NCBI GenBank assembly: GCA_947629485.1
Contig: CANRDX010000001.1
Span: 132,663 to 196,662, forward strand
Length of the DNA stretch: 64,000 nucleotides
From: an uncultured Clostridia bacterium
GTDB taxonomy: Bacteria; Bacillota; Clostridia; Christensenellales; Borkfalkiaceae
Direction: 5' to 3'
Shown here: positions 43,259-54,300 of the stretch, in pieces
How positions within the stretch are numbered: the stretch's first letter is position 1
Layout of the letters: each line of letters starts with the position of its first letter
Notes under the pieces: model-generated
What the model saw: only the letters and a program-made list of their open reading frames with translations
Told to the model about the DNA's origin: nothing
The model's database searches: none
Translations under genes and position numbers: made by a program

Positions 43259-44268
43259 AGAAGCGCGACATCGTAACATCGCTCAAAAAAGAGGCCGATC
43301 TGTACACGCCCGACGTGTCCGTAAATACCGGCGCGGCCCTTTCCCCCTACGAAGCAAAGGGCGGCACGGTTGCCCTCGCGCGGGAGAGGCGCACAAAGGG
43401 GATCGTCCTCATCGTTGCGGCAGTGCTCGCACTTGTGCTCTTTCTCGCCGTCCTTCTCCCCGTCCTCTTTGCGGGCGGCGGAAACGGGCCTACGGGCGAA
43501 GGCGAGTTTGCGACGCTGATCATCAGTATCAATCCCTCGGCGGAGTTCACGATCGAGAACGACAAGGTGACAGGCGCGAAGGCGCTCAATCAGGACGCTG
43601 CCGTCATGCTCGTGAACGTGAACGAAAACCTCATAGGTATGTCTGCGGAGGAGGCCTGCGTAACGTTTGCAACGCTCGCCCAAAATAAAAATCTCATCAC
43701 CGAAAAGGGCATTCGCATCCGCGTCACAGGCAAGGACCATGCCCGCATCTCGGGCAGCGTGCAGACCGCGCTTCAAGGCTTTGCCGCGGTGAGCGATCTT
43801 CCCGACGAGGACTACACTTCCATCATGGGCGGCTACAACGAGCAGGATATGAGCGACTTCGAGGCTTACCTTTCGACCTCGTACGCTTCGAGCAAAGAGG
43901 CGTTCATGCAGGATGTGAGAACGCTCCTTGAAACCTACGACTACGAAGCCGACCTCAACGGCCTCGATCTTGCCGATCCCGCCGCAGTGACGCAGTTCAA
44001 CGAGAAATATAAGCTGCTCGGCGACGACTTCTGGCTGGAAGGAAAGACCGCAAACCAACTTGAAAAGAGCAAGCGGGAATGTCTCGATGAGTACCGCGAA
44101 CTGCAACGCGACCTCATAGAGGATCCCGACGAGGCGTTTGAGGACCTCTTCGAGGACTTTCTCGAAATCTTCAAGGAAGATTACAAGCACGGCGGAAGCG
44201 ATTGGCGTCATCATGACGACGATGACGACGATGATGACGACGACGATGACGATGATGACGACGATTGA
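43255..44268 (+). CDS. RsgI-like membrane anti-sigma partner with a 17-Asp tail
   Basis: 337 residues. A cytoplasmic N-terminus (residues 1-45), a single membrane span (GIVLIVAAVLALVLFLAVLLPVLF) and an extracytoplasmic RsgI-type domain are visible: IISINPSAEFTIENDKVTGAKALNQDA...GMSAEEAC. The INPS...ALN...A pattern is typical of anti-sigma factor RsgI. The C-terminus ends in HH followed by 17 consecutive Asp encoded by mixed GAC/GAT codons. In Clostridia RsgI proteins sense extracellular polysaccharides through C-terminal modules; here the module is replaced by a helical region and the Asp tail. Translational coupling (ATGA) to the sigma gene supports the pairing. Confidence 0.8.
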   Translation: MKKRDIVTSLKKEADLYTPDVSVNTGAALSPYEAKGGTVALARERRTKGIVLIVAAVLALVLFLAVLLPVLFAGGGNGPTGEGEFATLIISINPSAEFTIENDKVTGAKALNQDAAVMLVNVNENLIGMSAEEACVTFATLAQNKNLITEKGIRIRVTGKDHARISGSVQTALQGFAAVSDLPDEDYTSIMGGYNEQDMSDFEAYLSTSYASSKEAFMQDVRTLLETYDYEADLNGLDLADPAAVTQFNEKYKLLGDDFWLEGKTANQLEKSKRECLDEYRELQRDLIEDPDEAFEDLFEDFLEIFKEDYKHGGSDWRHHDDDDDDDDDDDDDDDDD

Positions 44269-44316
44269 GCCGATTTTCTTTCAAACGCTTAAAATAACGG
44301 CAAACGAATAAGATAG

Positions 44317-44352
44317 AATAACAACTGCGATAGAGCGGTTGTTATTTTTTTT
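44317..44352 (+). terminator. Intrinsic terminator after the sigma/anti-sigma pair
   Basis: 12-bp stem AATAACAACTGC / GCGGTTGTTATT with one G-T pair, loop GATAGA, then TTTTTT. Confidence 0.9.
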
Positions 44353-44450
44353 GGGAGGCTCCCGCGCCGGGCGGCAGAGAGCGGGGGGGGCTTATTCCTA
44401 CAAAAACCCGCCGAAAACGCCTGAATGCGGGCGATTTCGCCATGATTCGC

Positions 44451-44478
44451 TTGCAATTTCAAAACATTATGTTATAAT
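44451..44478 (+). promoter_or_regulatory. Promoter of the 1231-aa surface-protein gene
   Basis: TTGCAA and TATAAT with a 16-base spacer; CGGAGG lies before the ATG at 44510. Confidence 0.75.
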
Positions 44479-44509
44479 ATGTGATAGAATAAAACGGAGG
44501 AGATCCGCC

Positions 44510-47500
44510 ATGAAGAAATCGACGGCGATGCTCGGATTTGTGCTCGCGGGAGCGATCGCGGCGGGCGGGGCGGGCGTCTTTGCGTATCCCGCCGAAGCCG
44601 CACAGCGGTATAATTACGACTATTCGCGCCCCAATTCGGCAGACCGCACCACGCTCGGCGCCGCAGAGCTGATCGAACGCTATCTCTCCGCGCCACTCGG
44701 CTCCGCCGAACGCGGATTTCTCCAATCACAAGCGTCCTTTTCGCTGACATATAGTGAATCTGTCGGGATCTCCTCTGTGGACGCCGTCCTTGAAAACGAT
44801 ATGTTGGAGATCGCGGCGCGCCCCGTCTCCTATCTCGCCGCCAACAACCGCACCGTCACATGGACGCCCCGCTCCGCAGACGGCGCCCCCCTTCTCGACG
44901 GCGGAAACGAGTGGACGCTGCAAAAAGAGATCCCTTCGGACGCCGACTTCGTCACCGTGGAGTACGAGGCGAAGCTCTTTATCGGCAAAGAGGACTTGAA
45001 CGGGCTTCTAAACGCCGCCTATCTTGCGGGCATGGGTGCCTCGGAAAAGCTCCGCGCGGAGGAAGAGCGGTATCGCGGCGAGCTTGCCGCATGGGAGGAG
45101 GCGAGCGCGGCGTACGAAACGTATCTTTCCGATATGCAGCGCTACGAAGAGGAGTGCGCGGCGTATGAGAGCGAACTTGCCGCGCACAAGATCTGGCAGG
45201 CGGAAGACGGCGAATACAGGCAATATCTTGCCGAACGGGAACGCTATCTCGCCCAGCAGGAGGAATATAACGCCTATCTTGCCGCGCTCTCCGCGCACAA
45301 TGCGCAGGTGAAAGCCTATCAGGACTATCTCTTTGCGCAGACGATCTATGAGCGCGAGCTTGCCGCCTACGAGCAAAGCACCGCCTCCGCCGACGCACAG
45401 ACGGCGCTTCGTCAGATCTCCTATCTCGATTTCGTGTTTGAAGAGGCGTACACGCCGAAGGGACGCCCCCGCACCCTGTATAACGCGATCATGGGGGATT
45501 CTGTGACGCAGGTCCTCAAAGAGAAGAAACTGCTCACGGAACAGAGCGTCTCTCTCGCCGCCATCGAACTTGCCGAGGACGCCACCTATAAATTGCGCGA
45601 AGATATTCTTCCCCGCCTTGCCGCCTGCAAGACCGACGCTTCCAAATACGCCTTCTACATCGCCTATTACGAAAAGATCCGCGATTCCTTCACCGCCCTC
45701 TTCCGCGCACTCGACTTTCTCTATCAATACGATATCGTCTATAAGGCGATCCGCCAGAAGGACCGCCTCGAAGAATACAAAGTTTTGCTCGCGCAGCTCT
45801 TTACGATCTGCAACCTGCTTTCCGAGGACGAGATCCCCAATTTCAGCACCCTATACCCCAAAGAGGGAGGCAAGAAATACAATTTCGACGACAGCTACCG
45901 CATCGGCGGTGAACGGCCCGCCGCGCTCCTCTTGCAGGCGGAGATCCCCGCAGAAGGGGATCCGAAGCCGCTTGCGCAGGGCTATCCCTCCATTCCCGAG
46001 AAGCCCGTCCCGCCCGCGCCCGTCGCCTCGCCGAGCGCCGCGCCCGCCGAGGTGAAGGAACCCGTCGCGCCGGAACCCGTTTCGCCTCCGAGCACGGAGC
46101 CGACCGTCAGGACGGAGCCTGTGCTACCCATGCCCGTGGATCAGCCTTCCGAAAAACCTTCGGAATATGTTCCCGCGGAGGGGGAAGCCGCGCTTGCGGC
46201 GGCATACGACGGGGGAGAATTGCAGTATCGCGCGGAGGCGCAGACGGATTATTATCTTCCCGTCACCTCCGAGGTCGTGCGCTACTTCCGCAACGCGAAA
46301 GAGGTGATCGTCGAATTCTATCTCGAAGAGGGCGGCGCGCCCGCGTACACCGCCGAGGGCGTTGCGGGATCCCCGCTCGACGCCTCTCCCCCTCAGCCTC
46401 AAAAGAAGAAAACGGGATACACCTGCACGTTCGAGTGCTGGACGGATGAGCGCGGAGAACGCGTCGATCTGCGCCGTCTCCCTTCGCCCGAAGAGGGCGG
46501 CACGCTCCGTCTCTATCCCCGATTCACCGAAACGCCCAATTCGTACGAGGTGATCTGGCAGATCGGCGAGGAGCGGGAAAGCGCGCTCTGCCTCTATGGG
46601 GAGCGCCCCGTATACGACGGCACGCCGACGAAGGCGGCGAGCATGGGCAGGTCCTTCCGCTTTACGGGCTGGCAGGCCGCCGACGGATCGGTGTTCGACC
46701 CTCTTGCGCTGCCCGCCATGACGGAGCGGGGAGCCGTCTACACCGCGGTGTTCGAGAACAGCCTGATCATCACATGGCGCGTCAACGGGACGGAGACGCG
46801 CACCTCCGTTTGGCACGGAGAGACCCCCGTCTATCCTTCGCAAGCAGGGCTTCCTTCGCGCCCCGCAGACAGCCGCCGCTATATCTTCATCGGTTGGGAC
46901 AGAGAGCCTCTTCCCGCGACGGGAGACGCCGTATATACCGCCCTCTTTCGCGAAGAATATCTCATTCCTTCGGGGCAGAGCGGGGCAGAGATCAGATACG
47001 GGGAGACGCTCCTTGCCGATTGCAGCGGCGTAAACCCCGCTTCCATGCAGGTAGGCGCCTTTCTCTTGGTCGCCGCCGAGCAGGGGCTTGGGGCGCGTCT
47101 GGAGTTTTTGAATTGCACGCTCTCGATGAATGCGGGCGCCGTGCGCGCGCTTGCGGAGGCGGGCGTGTGCGAATTTATTCTTCAAACGGCGGCGCAGCGG
47201 GCTTACGCCTACACGTTCTCCCTCGGGCTGCGCGACGGGGAGGGGAACACCGTTCCGTCCGAAAGCCGCTATTCCTTCGTGTTCAAAGGGAAATTCGATG
47301 AGGTCAACTCCGCGCTGATCGCAACGGACGCGGGCGGCGAAACGTCGTCGGTGCGTTTCGAGATGAACGGGAACGAGCTTTCCTTCTCGCTGCGCCCCAA
47401 TACAATATATGAGATCTACCCCCGCTACAAGGTGAACGTGATCGGCGCGGAGAACGTCGGGCTTCAAACTTCCGCCGCCTTCGCGCGGGAGGGGGAGCGC

Positions 47501-48205
47501 GTCGAGATCGATACGGGCGAGTGCGAAGCGGGATATTATATCGAAGAGATCTATGTGTTGGATCCCGCAGGGAACGCTCTGCCCGTCGAGGACAACGCGT
47601 TTATCATGCCCGCATGCGCGGTGAGCGTGGGCGTTCGCGTGGCGCGGTGCACCTATACCGTGAAATGGGTCAGCGCAGGAAAAACGCTGTACACGCAGAC
47701 ATGTCACTACGGCGACGCGATCGTTGCGCCCGAGTTGGAAGTCGTTCGCGCGGACGACGACGAATACCGCTATACCTTCACCGAGTGGGAAGGGTATGAA
47801 GAGGGGCTTGTGTGCACGGAAGATATCGAGTTCCATGCGCAGTTCTCCCGCTCGCCCGTCCCGCCCCGCCCCGTCTACGGGCCGAGCAAGTACTACTATA
47901 TGCTGCTTGCGGCGAAGATCGGCTTCCCCATCCTGCTTGCGGCGATCGTCGCGCTCATCGTCTTTTTCGTGGTGCGCCATATTCGCAAAAAACGCAGGAG
48001 CGCCAAGCTGAACACATCCGAGGCACCCATGCCCGAAACAGAGGCTTCGCTCCCTCCTTCCGACGAGGCGGACATGCAAGAGGGGAGGGAAGTGACCTCG
48101 GACATGGGTACCCCGTCTTGCGCGCAGGAAGGGGAGGATGAGGGGCATTCTTCCCCCTCGCAGCCTTCCGAAGAGGGGCATGCGCGGGAAAAAGAGGACG
48201 AATAA
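44510..48205 (+). CDS. Large membrane-anchored surface protein with AYE-type coiled coil and InlB-like repeats
   Basis: 1231 residues from ATG 44510. Signal peptide (residues 1-30), an alpha-helical region near 180-300 with recurring AAYE/AYxxYL heptads (EEASAAYETYLSDMQRYEEE), and a Pro/Glu/Val-rich hinge near 494-555. Several InlB B-repeat-like units follow (FTGWQAADGSVFDP, FIGWDREPLPATGDAVYTALF, FTEWEGYEEGLVC). One C-terminal span (IGFPILLAAIVALIVFFVVRH, about residue 1140) precedes a basic, then acidic cytoplasmic tail. The coiled part resembles the A-region of streptococcal antigen I/II. No LPXTG motif. Probable adhesin or envelope spacer protein. Confidence 0.78.
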   Translation: MKKSTAMLGFVLAGAIAAGGAGVFAYPAEAAQRYNYDYSRPNSADRTTLGAAELIERYLSAPLGSAERGFLQSQASFSLTYSESVGISSVDAVLENDMLEIAARPVSYLAANNRTVTWTPRSADGAPLLDGGNEWTLQKEIPSDADFVTVEYEAKLFIGKEDLNGLLNAAYLAGMGASEKLRAEEERYRGELAAWEEASAAYETYLSDMQRYEEECAAYESELAAHKIWQAEDGEYRQYLAERERYLAQQEEYNAYLAALSAHNAQVKAYQDYLFAQTIYERELAAYEQSTASADAQTALRQISYLDFVFEEAYTPKGRPRTLYNAIMGDSVTQVLKEKKLLTEQSVSLAAIELAEDATYKLREDILPRLAACKTDASKYAFYIAYYEKIRDSFTALFRALDFLYQYDIVYKAIRQKDRLEEYKVLLAQLFTICNLLSEDEIPNFSTLYPKEGGKKYNFDDSYRIGGERPAALLLQAEIPAEGDPKPLAQGYPSIPEKPVPPAPVASPSAAPAEVKEPVAPEPVSPPSTEPTVRTEPVLPMPVDQPSEKPSEYVPAEGEAALAAAYDGGELQYRAEAQTDYYLPVTSEVVRYFRNAKEVIVEFYLEEGGAPAYTAEGVAGSPLDASPPQPQKKKTGYTCTFECWTDERGERVDLRRLPSPEEGGTLRLYPRFTETPNSYEVIWQIGEERESALCLYGERPVYDGTPTKAASMGRSFRFTGWQAADGSVFDPLALPAMTERGAVYTAVFENSLIITWRVNGTETRTSVWHGETPVYPSQAGLPSRPADSRRYIFIGWDREPLPATGDAVYTALFREEYLIPSGQSGAEIRYGETLLADCSGVNPASMQVGAFLLVAAEQGLGARLEFLNCTLSMNAGAVRALAEAGVCEFILQTAAQRAYAYTFSLGLRDGEGNTVPSESRYSFVFKGKFDEVNSALIATDAGGETSSVRFEMNGNELSFSLRPNTIYEIYPRYKVNVIGAENVGLQTSAAFAREGERVEIDTGECEAGYYIEEIYVLDPAGNALPVEDNAFIMPACAVSVGVRVARCTYTVKWVSAGKTLYTQTCHYGDAIVAPELEVVRADDDEYRYTFTEWEGYEEGLVCTEDIEFHAQFSRSPVPPRPVYGPSKYYYMLLAAKIGFPILLAAIVALIVFFVVRHIRKKRRSAKLNTSEAPMPETEASLPPSDEADMQEGREVTSDMGTPSCAQEGEDEGHSSPSQPSEEGHAREKEDE

Positions 48206-48250
48206 GCGTGAAATTTGTCGGAAAAGGTGCAAAATGTTATAAAATTTCCG

Positions 48251-48279
48251 TTGACAAGGGAAGAAAACTATGTTAATAT
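48251..48279 (+). promoter_or_regulatory. Promoter of the 2036-aa surface-protein gene
   Basis: TTGACA and TAATAT with a 17-base spacer. A second TATAAT lies at about 48296. The leader is about 95 bases and AT-rich. Confidence 0.75.
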
Positions 48280-48379
48280 TTTAACAAGGATCGCTTTATA
48301 ATAAGGTAACATGTGGCGCGCGACAATATTTTCATTCGCGTTTTCGCCGTGTTTATAATAATTTTTCGGGAGATTTCTC

Positions 48380-51300
48380 ATGAAAGGCTTTGAACGGTTT
48401 CGCAAAAAGTTGACGCTTATCGTCCTTCTTTGCATCGCCTTCGTTTTGACGCTCGGCGGCGCCTCCGCACTGCTCGTTTCCGTGCGCGCGGAAGAGCCTG
48501 CGCCCGAGACAACGACGGTGAAACAGGTCGACGGGGGTTGGTACACCCTCACCTACGACGAAACGGAAAGGCATCTTACCATCTCAGTGGATGGCAGCGT
48601 TTCCGATTTTATCAGCGTGCGTCCTTCCGACCTTCGTCAGCTCGTCTCGACGCTTCGCGACGCATTGCTCGATATCGTCATCGGCCAGATCTTCGATCTC
48701 GACGGCACAGCCGAAGACGGGCCGGCCGGCATCGCCCTCTATGCGCTTTCGCCGAACGATCTGCCCGATCTTCCCGACCTTCCAGACCTTCCCGGGTTCG
48801 GCGATTTCAGCAACCTCAACATGGACCAGATCAAGGACTACCTGAAAAAGCAGCTCCAAGATGAGGATACGATCGACGAATATCTCGGCGGCTCCTACGA
48901 CCTTCTCATCGAATTCGCCGTCAACGCCTATGTGGAGAGCAAGGGTGAGGACGCCTCTTACCAAGATGTGAAAGATCAGCTCAACGAGACGCTCAAAGAC
49001 GTCGTCACCGAGGTGTTTGAAGAGAAACTTCCTCCCGACGAACTTCAAGACCTTCTCGGTCAGGTACAGGATAAGACGGAGCAGATCGTCGATACCGTGG
49101 AGGAGACGGGCGGCGCGCCCGCGCTCACCGCAGGCAGACTTTTGGAGATCCTCAACTCCCTTACGATCGACGGGATCGAACTCTACGGCGACAACGGCGA
49201 GGGTCACAGCTTCTTTAAGAAGGAAGGGATCACGGCCATTCTTCGCGGCTTGCCCACCCCGAGCGCGATCGCCGCAATGAGCGACGCACAGCTTAAAACC
49301 CTTCTCGAGTATCAGAACATCGAGATCGGGACGACCTACGGCGACGTGAATTTTGCCCTCACCGTCGGGATCTCGGCGAATTTCGACGCCGTCCGCCGCG
49401 CCGCTTCCTTCGTCGCGGACCATGTGGAAGTGATCACGGACGGAGACCTTAAAATCGTCAACGTGCGTATGCCCGAGCTTGTCACGCGGCTCCTTCGCAA
49501 GTTCGCGAATTCGAGCAAGATCTCCGAATCCCGCAAGGGCGAGCTCTTCTCGCTCTTCGGGCAGACCGTCTCCGAGATCTTCGATACGAAGGTCACCGAG
49601 GAGAACGCGAACAGCTTGCTCGGGTTCCTCAAAACGGTGGACTTTGAGAAGTGGTTCCATAACTTCCTCGACGCCGAATTCTTGGCAGGGTATGCGCAGG
49701 AATTCTTCGACGGCGAGATCACGAACGAAAGGATCGACAATCTGTTGAACCGCGTCATCGAGGAGTTCAAGCCGAGTTTCGGCAGCTATGAGAAGAATTA
49801 CGATCGCGTAGAAAGTCTCCTCAAAAAACTCCCGTTCATTTCCGAAGCCAACCGCGCGAAGGCCGCAAAGAGGCTTGCGGACTATCTCGAAAAAATAGAT
49901 TGGCAGGCTCTCGACGCCGCCTATGTGCGCGATATCATCGATACAAAGGATATCAACGGCAAGATCTATGAAGAGATCACCCGTCTCAATAGTCACAAGG
50001 AATTCTTCGATAAACTGCTCGAATACGCCGAAAAAGCGTTCAACCATGTTCCCGAAAAGATCAAGGGGCTTACGCCGCTCGATCTCTATGTCGGCGGCGG
50101 CAGGCTCAGCTACACCGGAACGGTGGGGCTTGAAACGATCGTCGATTACGCCCAAAAGATCCTCTCCCGACTCGGGTTCGATCTTTCGGACTACCTCGAC
50201 GGGATCCTCATGAATCTCGACGATACGTCCGTCACGTTCCACGCGCAGCTCAACGTCGACTTTGCCGACGTCCATAAGCTCACCTATGTGGTGAACGGCG
50301 AGGCCGTCGCAAGCGGGCTTCTTCCCGCGGGGACGACGCTCGCGCCCTTCTCGCCCGTGAAGGATTGCGAGGGGCACAAGATCCTCTATTGGATCGACGC
50401 TTCGGGCGAAAAGGTCGAAACGATGCCCGCGGCAGAGACCGAAGTTTACGCCGTGCCCGAATTTACCGTAACGATCACGGAGAGCGGCGAAGAAACTGAA
50501 GGCATCAATGCGGTCTACGCGCCCGAGACCGAATACGTTCTCGTTCCCGCCGTGGACGGCGTGAGCGGCGCGTCGTACACCTACGCATGGTGCAAGGACG
50601 GCGAGCCTTATGCGGGCGACGTCGCGGACGACGGTTCCATCACCCTCAAATATGTCAAGGACAGCGGCGTCTACTCCCTTCTCGTCACCGACGCGTTCAG
50701 CGGCTACGAAGTGCTGGTCGACGATTTCACCGTGAACATCGCAAAACAGACGGTCGGCGTTACATTCTCGCACGATGAGGACGATTCCTTCGTCGTCAAC
50801 GGGCAGGAGATCGAATACGGCGGCGCGAAGATCGAGTCTGTCACGGTGGGCGGAACGCCCGTCGAAGAATACGATTCGATCGTATCCGTTGAAGAGACGG
50901 GAACGAAGGCAGAACGTCGCGTCGGCAGCTATACGCACGGCTATCAGATCGCGCTCGCAGACGAAGAGAACTATGTGTTCGCAGAGGGCGTCGAGGAAGA
51001 ATACAGCCACGAATGGACGATCGCGCAGTTGGTGATCGAAGCGGACGCCGAGCTTGTCTGGGACGGCGGCTATTCTGCGGCCGAACCCTACATCTATAAC
51101 GGGAACAAATATACGGTGTCCTTCGATATCACCTTCCGTTCCAACGGCGAGGGCGTCGATTACGACGAGGCCGTCGCCGTGACATATACCGACTGCAAGG
51201 GCACCAACGCGCAGAGCTACACGGCGGGAGCCGCCTTTGCGATCGGCGAACAGCTCGTTGCGCTCGGCTACACGGCGGACGACATCAAAGTCCCCGACGC

Positions 51301-54300
51301 CGTTTCCGAGAATTGGGAGATCAAGGCCGCAACGGTTACGATCGATAAGGCACAGCTCTCCATCGATTACGAAGAACCTTTCGTATTCGATAACGAAGAA
51401 CACACGGTGACGCTGCAAGGTCTCGCCGGGGCGGTCTCGCTCGACAACGGTCAGACGTATACCGACGTGGAAGATCTCATCGATATCGCGGAGACGGGAA
51501 CTGCCGCGACGCATGCGGGCGATTATTCCGCGGAGTTCACCTTCACCATCAAGGGGACGAACACAAACTACACGCTCGGCGGTGGAAAGGATGGCACGGT
51601 GACGGTGTCCTTCGCATGGGCGATCTCCAAGTTGGAGATCGGCGCAAGCGCTGCTCTTGCCGCGCAGACGGGATACACCTTAGACGACTACGTCTACTAC
51701 GATCATGATTGGTCCGTCACCCTCAACGTGACGCTCACCTCTCAAAATTCCGCGCTCACCTCCGAGGAGCTTGAAACTTACATAGAGTGGAGTACGGAAG
51801 GGCTTACCGCGAAGAATGCGGGCAATTACACTGCCACCGCGCCGTTTGCTTTGAAAGACGGCTTTGACGCGCAAGACTTCGATCTTTCGCTCACTGCGAT
51901 CGAAGAGAAGTGGACGATCGAGAAGCTTGAAATTACGGCAGACGCCTCGATCGCGGCGCACGACGACTTCGTCTACGACGGGACGGAGAAGACGGTCACC
52001 CTCAACGTGACGCTTTCCTCCAACTTGAATTCCGCGATCGAAGCAGATCTTTCCGCTTTCATTGAGATCGCAAAGCAGGGGCTTACGGCAACGAACGCGG
52101 GCGAACACACTGCCACCGCGACGTTCACGCTGAAAAACGGCTATACCGAAGACAACATCGATATTTCCAAGCTCACCGCGATCGAGAAGACGTGGAATAT
52201 CGCCAAGCAGCGCGTCAGCGCCGAGGGCGTGACCATCACGATGCCGGGCGCGCCCTTCGTCTACGATCCCGCAGTCGATCACTACGGCGAACATCAGATC
52301 ACCGGCGAGTTAGATGACCGCTTCACCGTGACCTATTGGCTGGAAGAGGACGGCAATCTGAAGGCGCGCGTCGTCACCGAGGCGAAGAACGCGGGCAGCT
52401 ACACCGTAGGGCTTACCTACACGCTGGATCCCGACAACTACGATGTCCGCGATCTCACAGAGGCGCACTTTGAGATCACGCCCCGCGAGATCGACGTCAA
52501 CGCGCTCGGTCTTGCGCTTGATGCGAATGAGTTCCCTTATACGGGCACGTCGCATACCGTACGGCTTACAGGGCTTCCTGCCTATCTTGAAATCGTGAGC
52601 AGCACGGGCACAGAGGAGACAGAGGAAGGCACACACACCGCCACGTTCGTCCTCGGCGTCGTCGATGCGGAAAAAGGCAACTACACGTTCAAGACGGAGG
52701 GCGGCGATCCCCACAATACCGTGACGTTCACGTGGACGATCGTCAGCCAGCCCGACGAGCCGAGCGACCTCGTCTACGAAGCCCCGGACGGCTCCGTCAA
52801 GATCACAGGCTCCTACGACGACGAACTTTACGATCCCTATGTCGGGAAACTGACCGAATCCGAACGCACCGCGCTCCAAGAGCGGCTCGACGAATTCATG
52901 CGCACCACCGAGGACGAGGAGCTTGCCGGCAAGAAGGCGACGCTCAGCGCCGCGGCCTATGAGATCCACTTCAACGGCGAGGGTACCAACGATAAGGCTG
53001 CCATCACGGGGTCCTTCCGCATCCGCCTGCGCGTACCCGACGAATTGAAAGATAAGACGATCGCCGTGATCCACTTCCCCGACGAGGGAACGCCTTCCAA
53101 CGTAACCCCCTTTACGGAGACGACGGTCGGCGGAGCGCGCTACGTTGAGTTCACCGCCTCCGAGTTCTCCGTCTACGCCATCGTCGAAGTCACCGAGGAT
53201 ACGGATACCGCAAACCTGTGGTGGCTGTGGACGCTGATCGCCATCATCATCGTGCTTCTCATCGTGACCGTTCTCCTGCTCGTGCTCCTTCTCCTCAAAA
53301 AGAATGCAGAGGCCGCGCCCGCAGAAGAGACCGCGGAGGAGCCTACCGAAGAGCCTACGGAAGAACCCGTTGAGGAACCTACCGAAGAGCCTGTCGAGGA
53401 ACCTATCGAAGAGCCTATCGAGGAACCCGTTGAGGAACCTACCGAAGAGCCTGTCGAGGAACCCGCAGAGGAACCCGTCGAAGAGCCTGCGGAAGAACCT
53501 ATCGAGGAACCTTCGCCCGTCGTAGAGACGGAAGAAGCGCCTTCCGAGTCTCGCCCCGCAGTCGTTCCCGTGATCTTGGGAGCAGGCGACAATATGCAGG
53601 CAATGCTCAACAAGAGCTTCACCGCGCGTATCGTGCAAGCGGACGACGCCGTGAAGGAGAAGTACACCGAACTCAAAAACGAGCTGCTCTCCTACAAGGG
53701 CGTGAAGTCCCGTATCAGCTGGGGCTACGATTCCTTCAACAAGGGAAGGAACAAGCTCGTGAAGATGCAGATCAAGGGCAAGTCGCTCATTCTCTACATC
53801 GCGCTCGATCCCAAGACGCTCGACGAGAAATATCATCACAAGGATGTTTCCGACGTCGGCAAGTACGAGGCAGTGCCCACCAAGCTCAAAATCAAGAGCA
53901 ACCGCTCCGTGAAGTATGCGAAGGAGCTCATCGCAATGCTCATGCAGCAGCTCGGCATCGTACGCGGCAAGGAATCCAACGAGACCTTCGACCTCGCCTA
54001 CAAGACCACCGAAGAGCTTATCGCGCTCGATCTGATCCGCGTGAAGAAGGCCGTTCTTCCCGAGTTCTGGGCAGCTTCGCCCGCGGGAGAAGAGGCCGCA
54101 CCCGCCGAGGATGACGAGGAACTTGTCGAGGACGACGAGGAACCCGCCGACGAGGAGCCTACGGAAGAATCCGTCGAGGAGCCTGTCGATGAACCCGTCG
54201 ATGAACCCGTCGATGAACCCGTCGAGGAGCCTACGGAGGAAACTACCGAGGAACCTGCGGAGGAAACTACCGAGGAACCTGCGGAAGAACCCGTCGAGGA

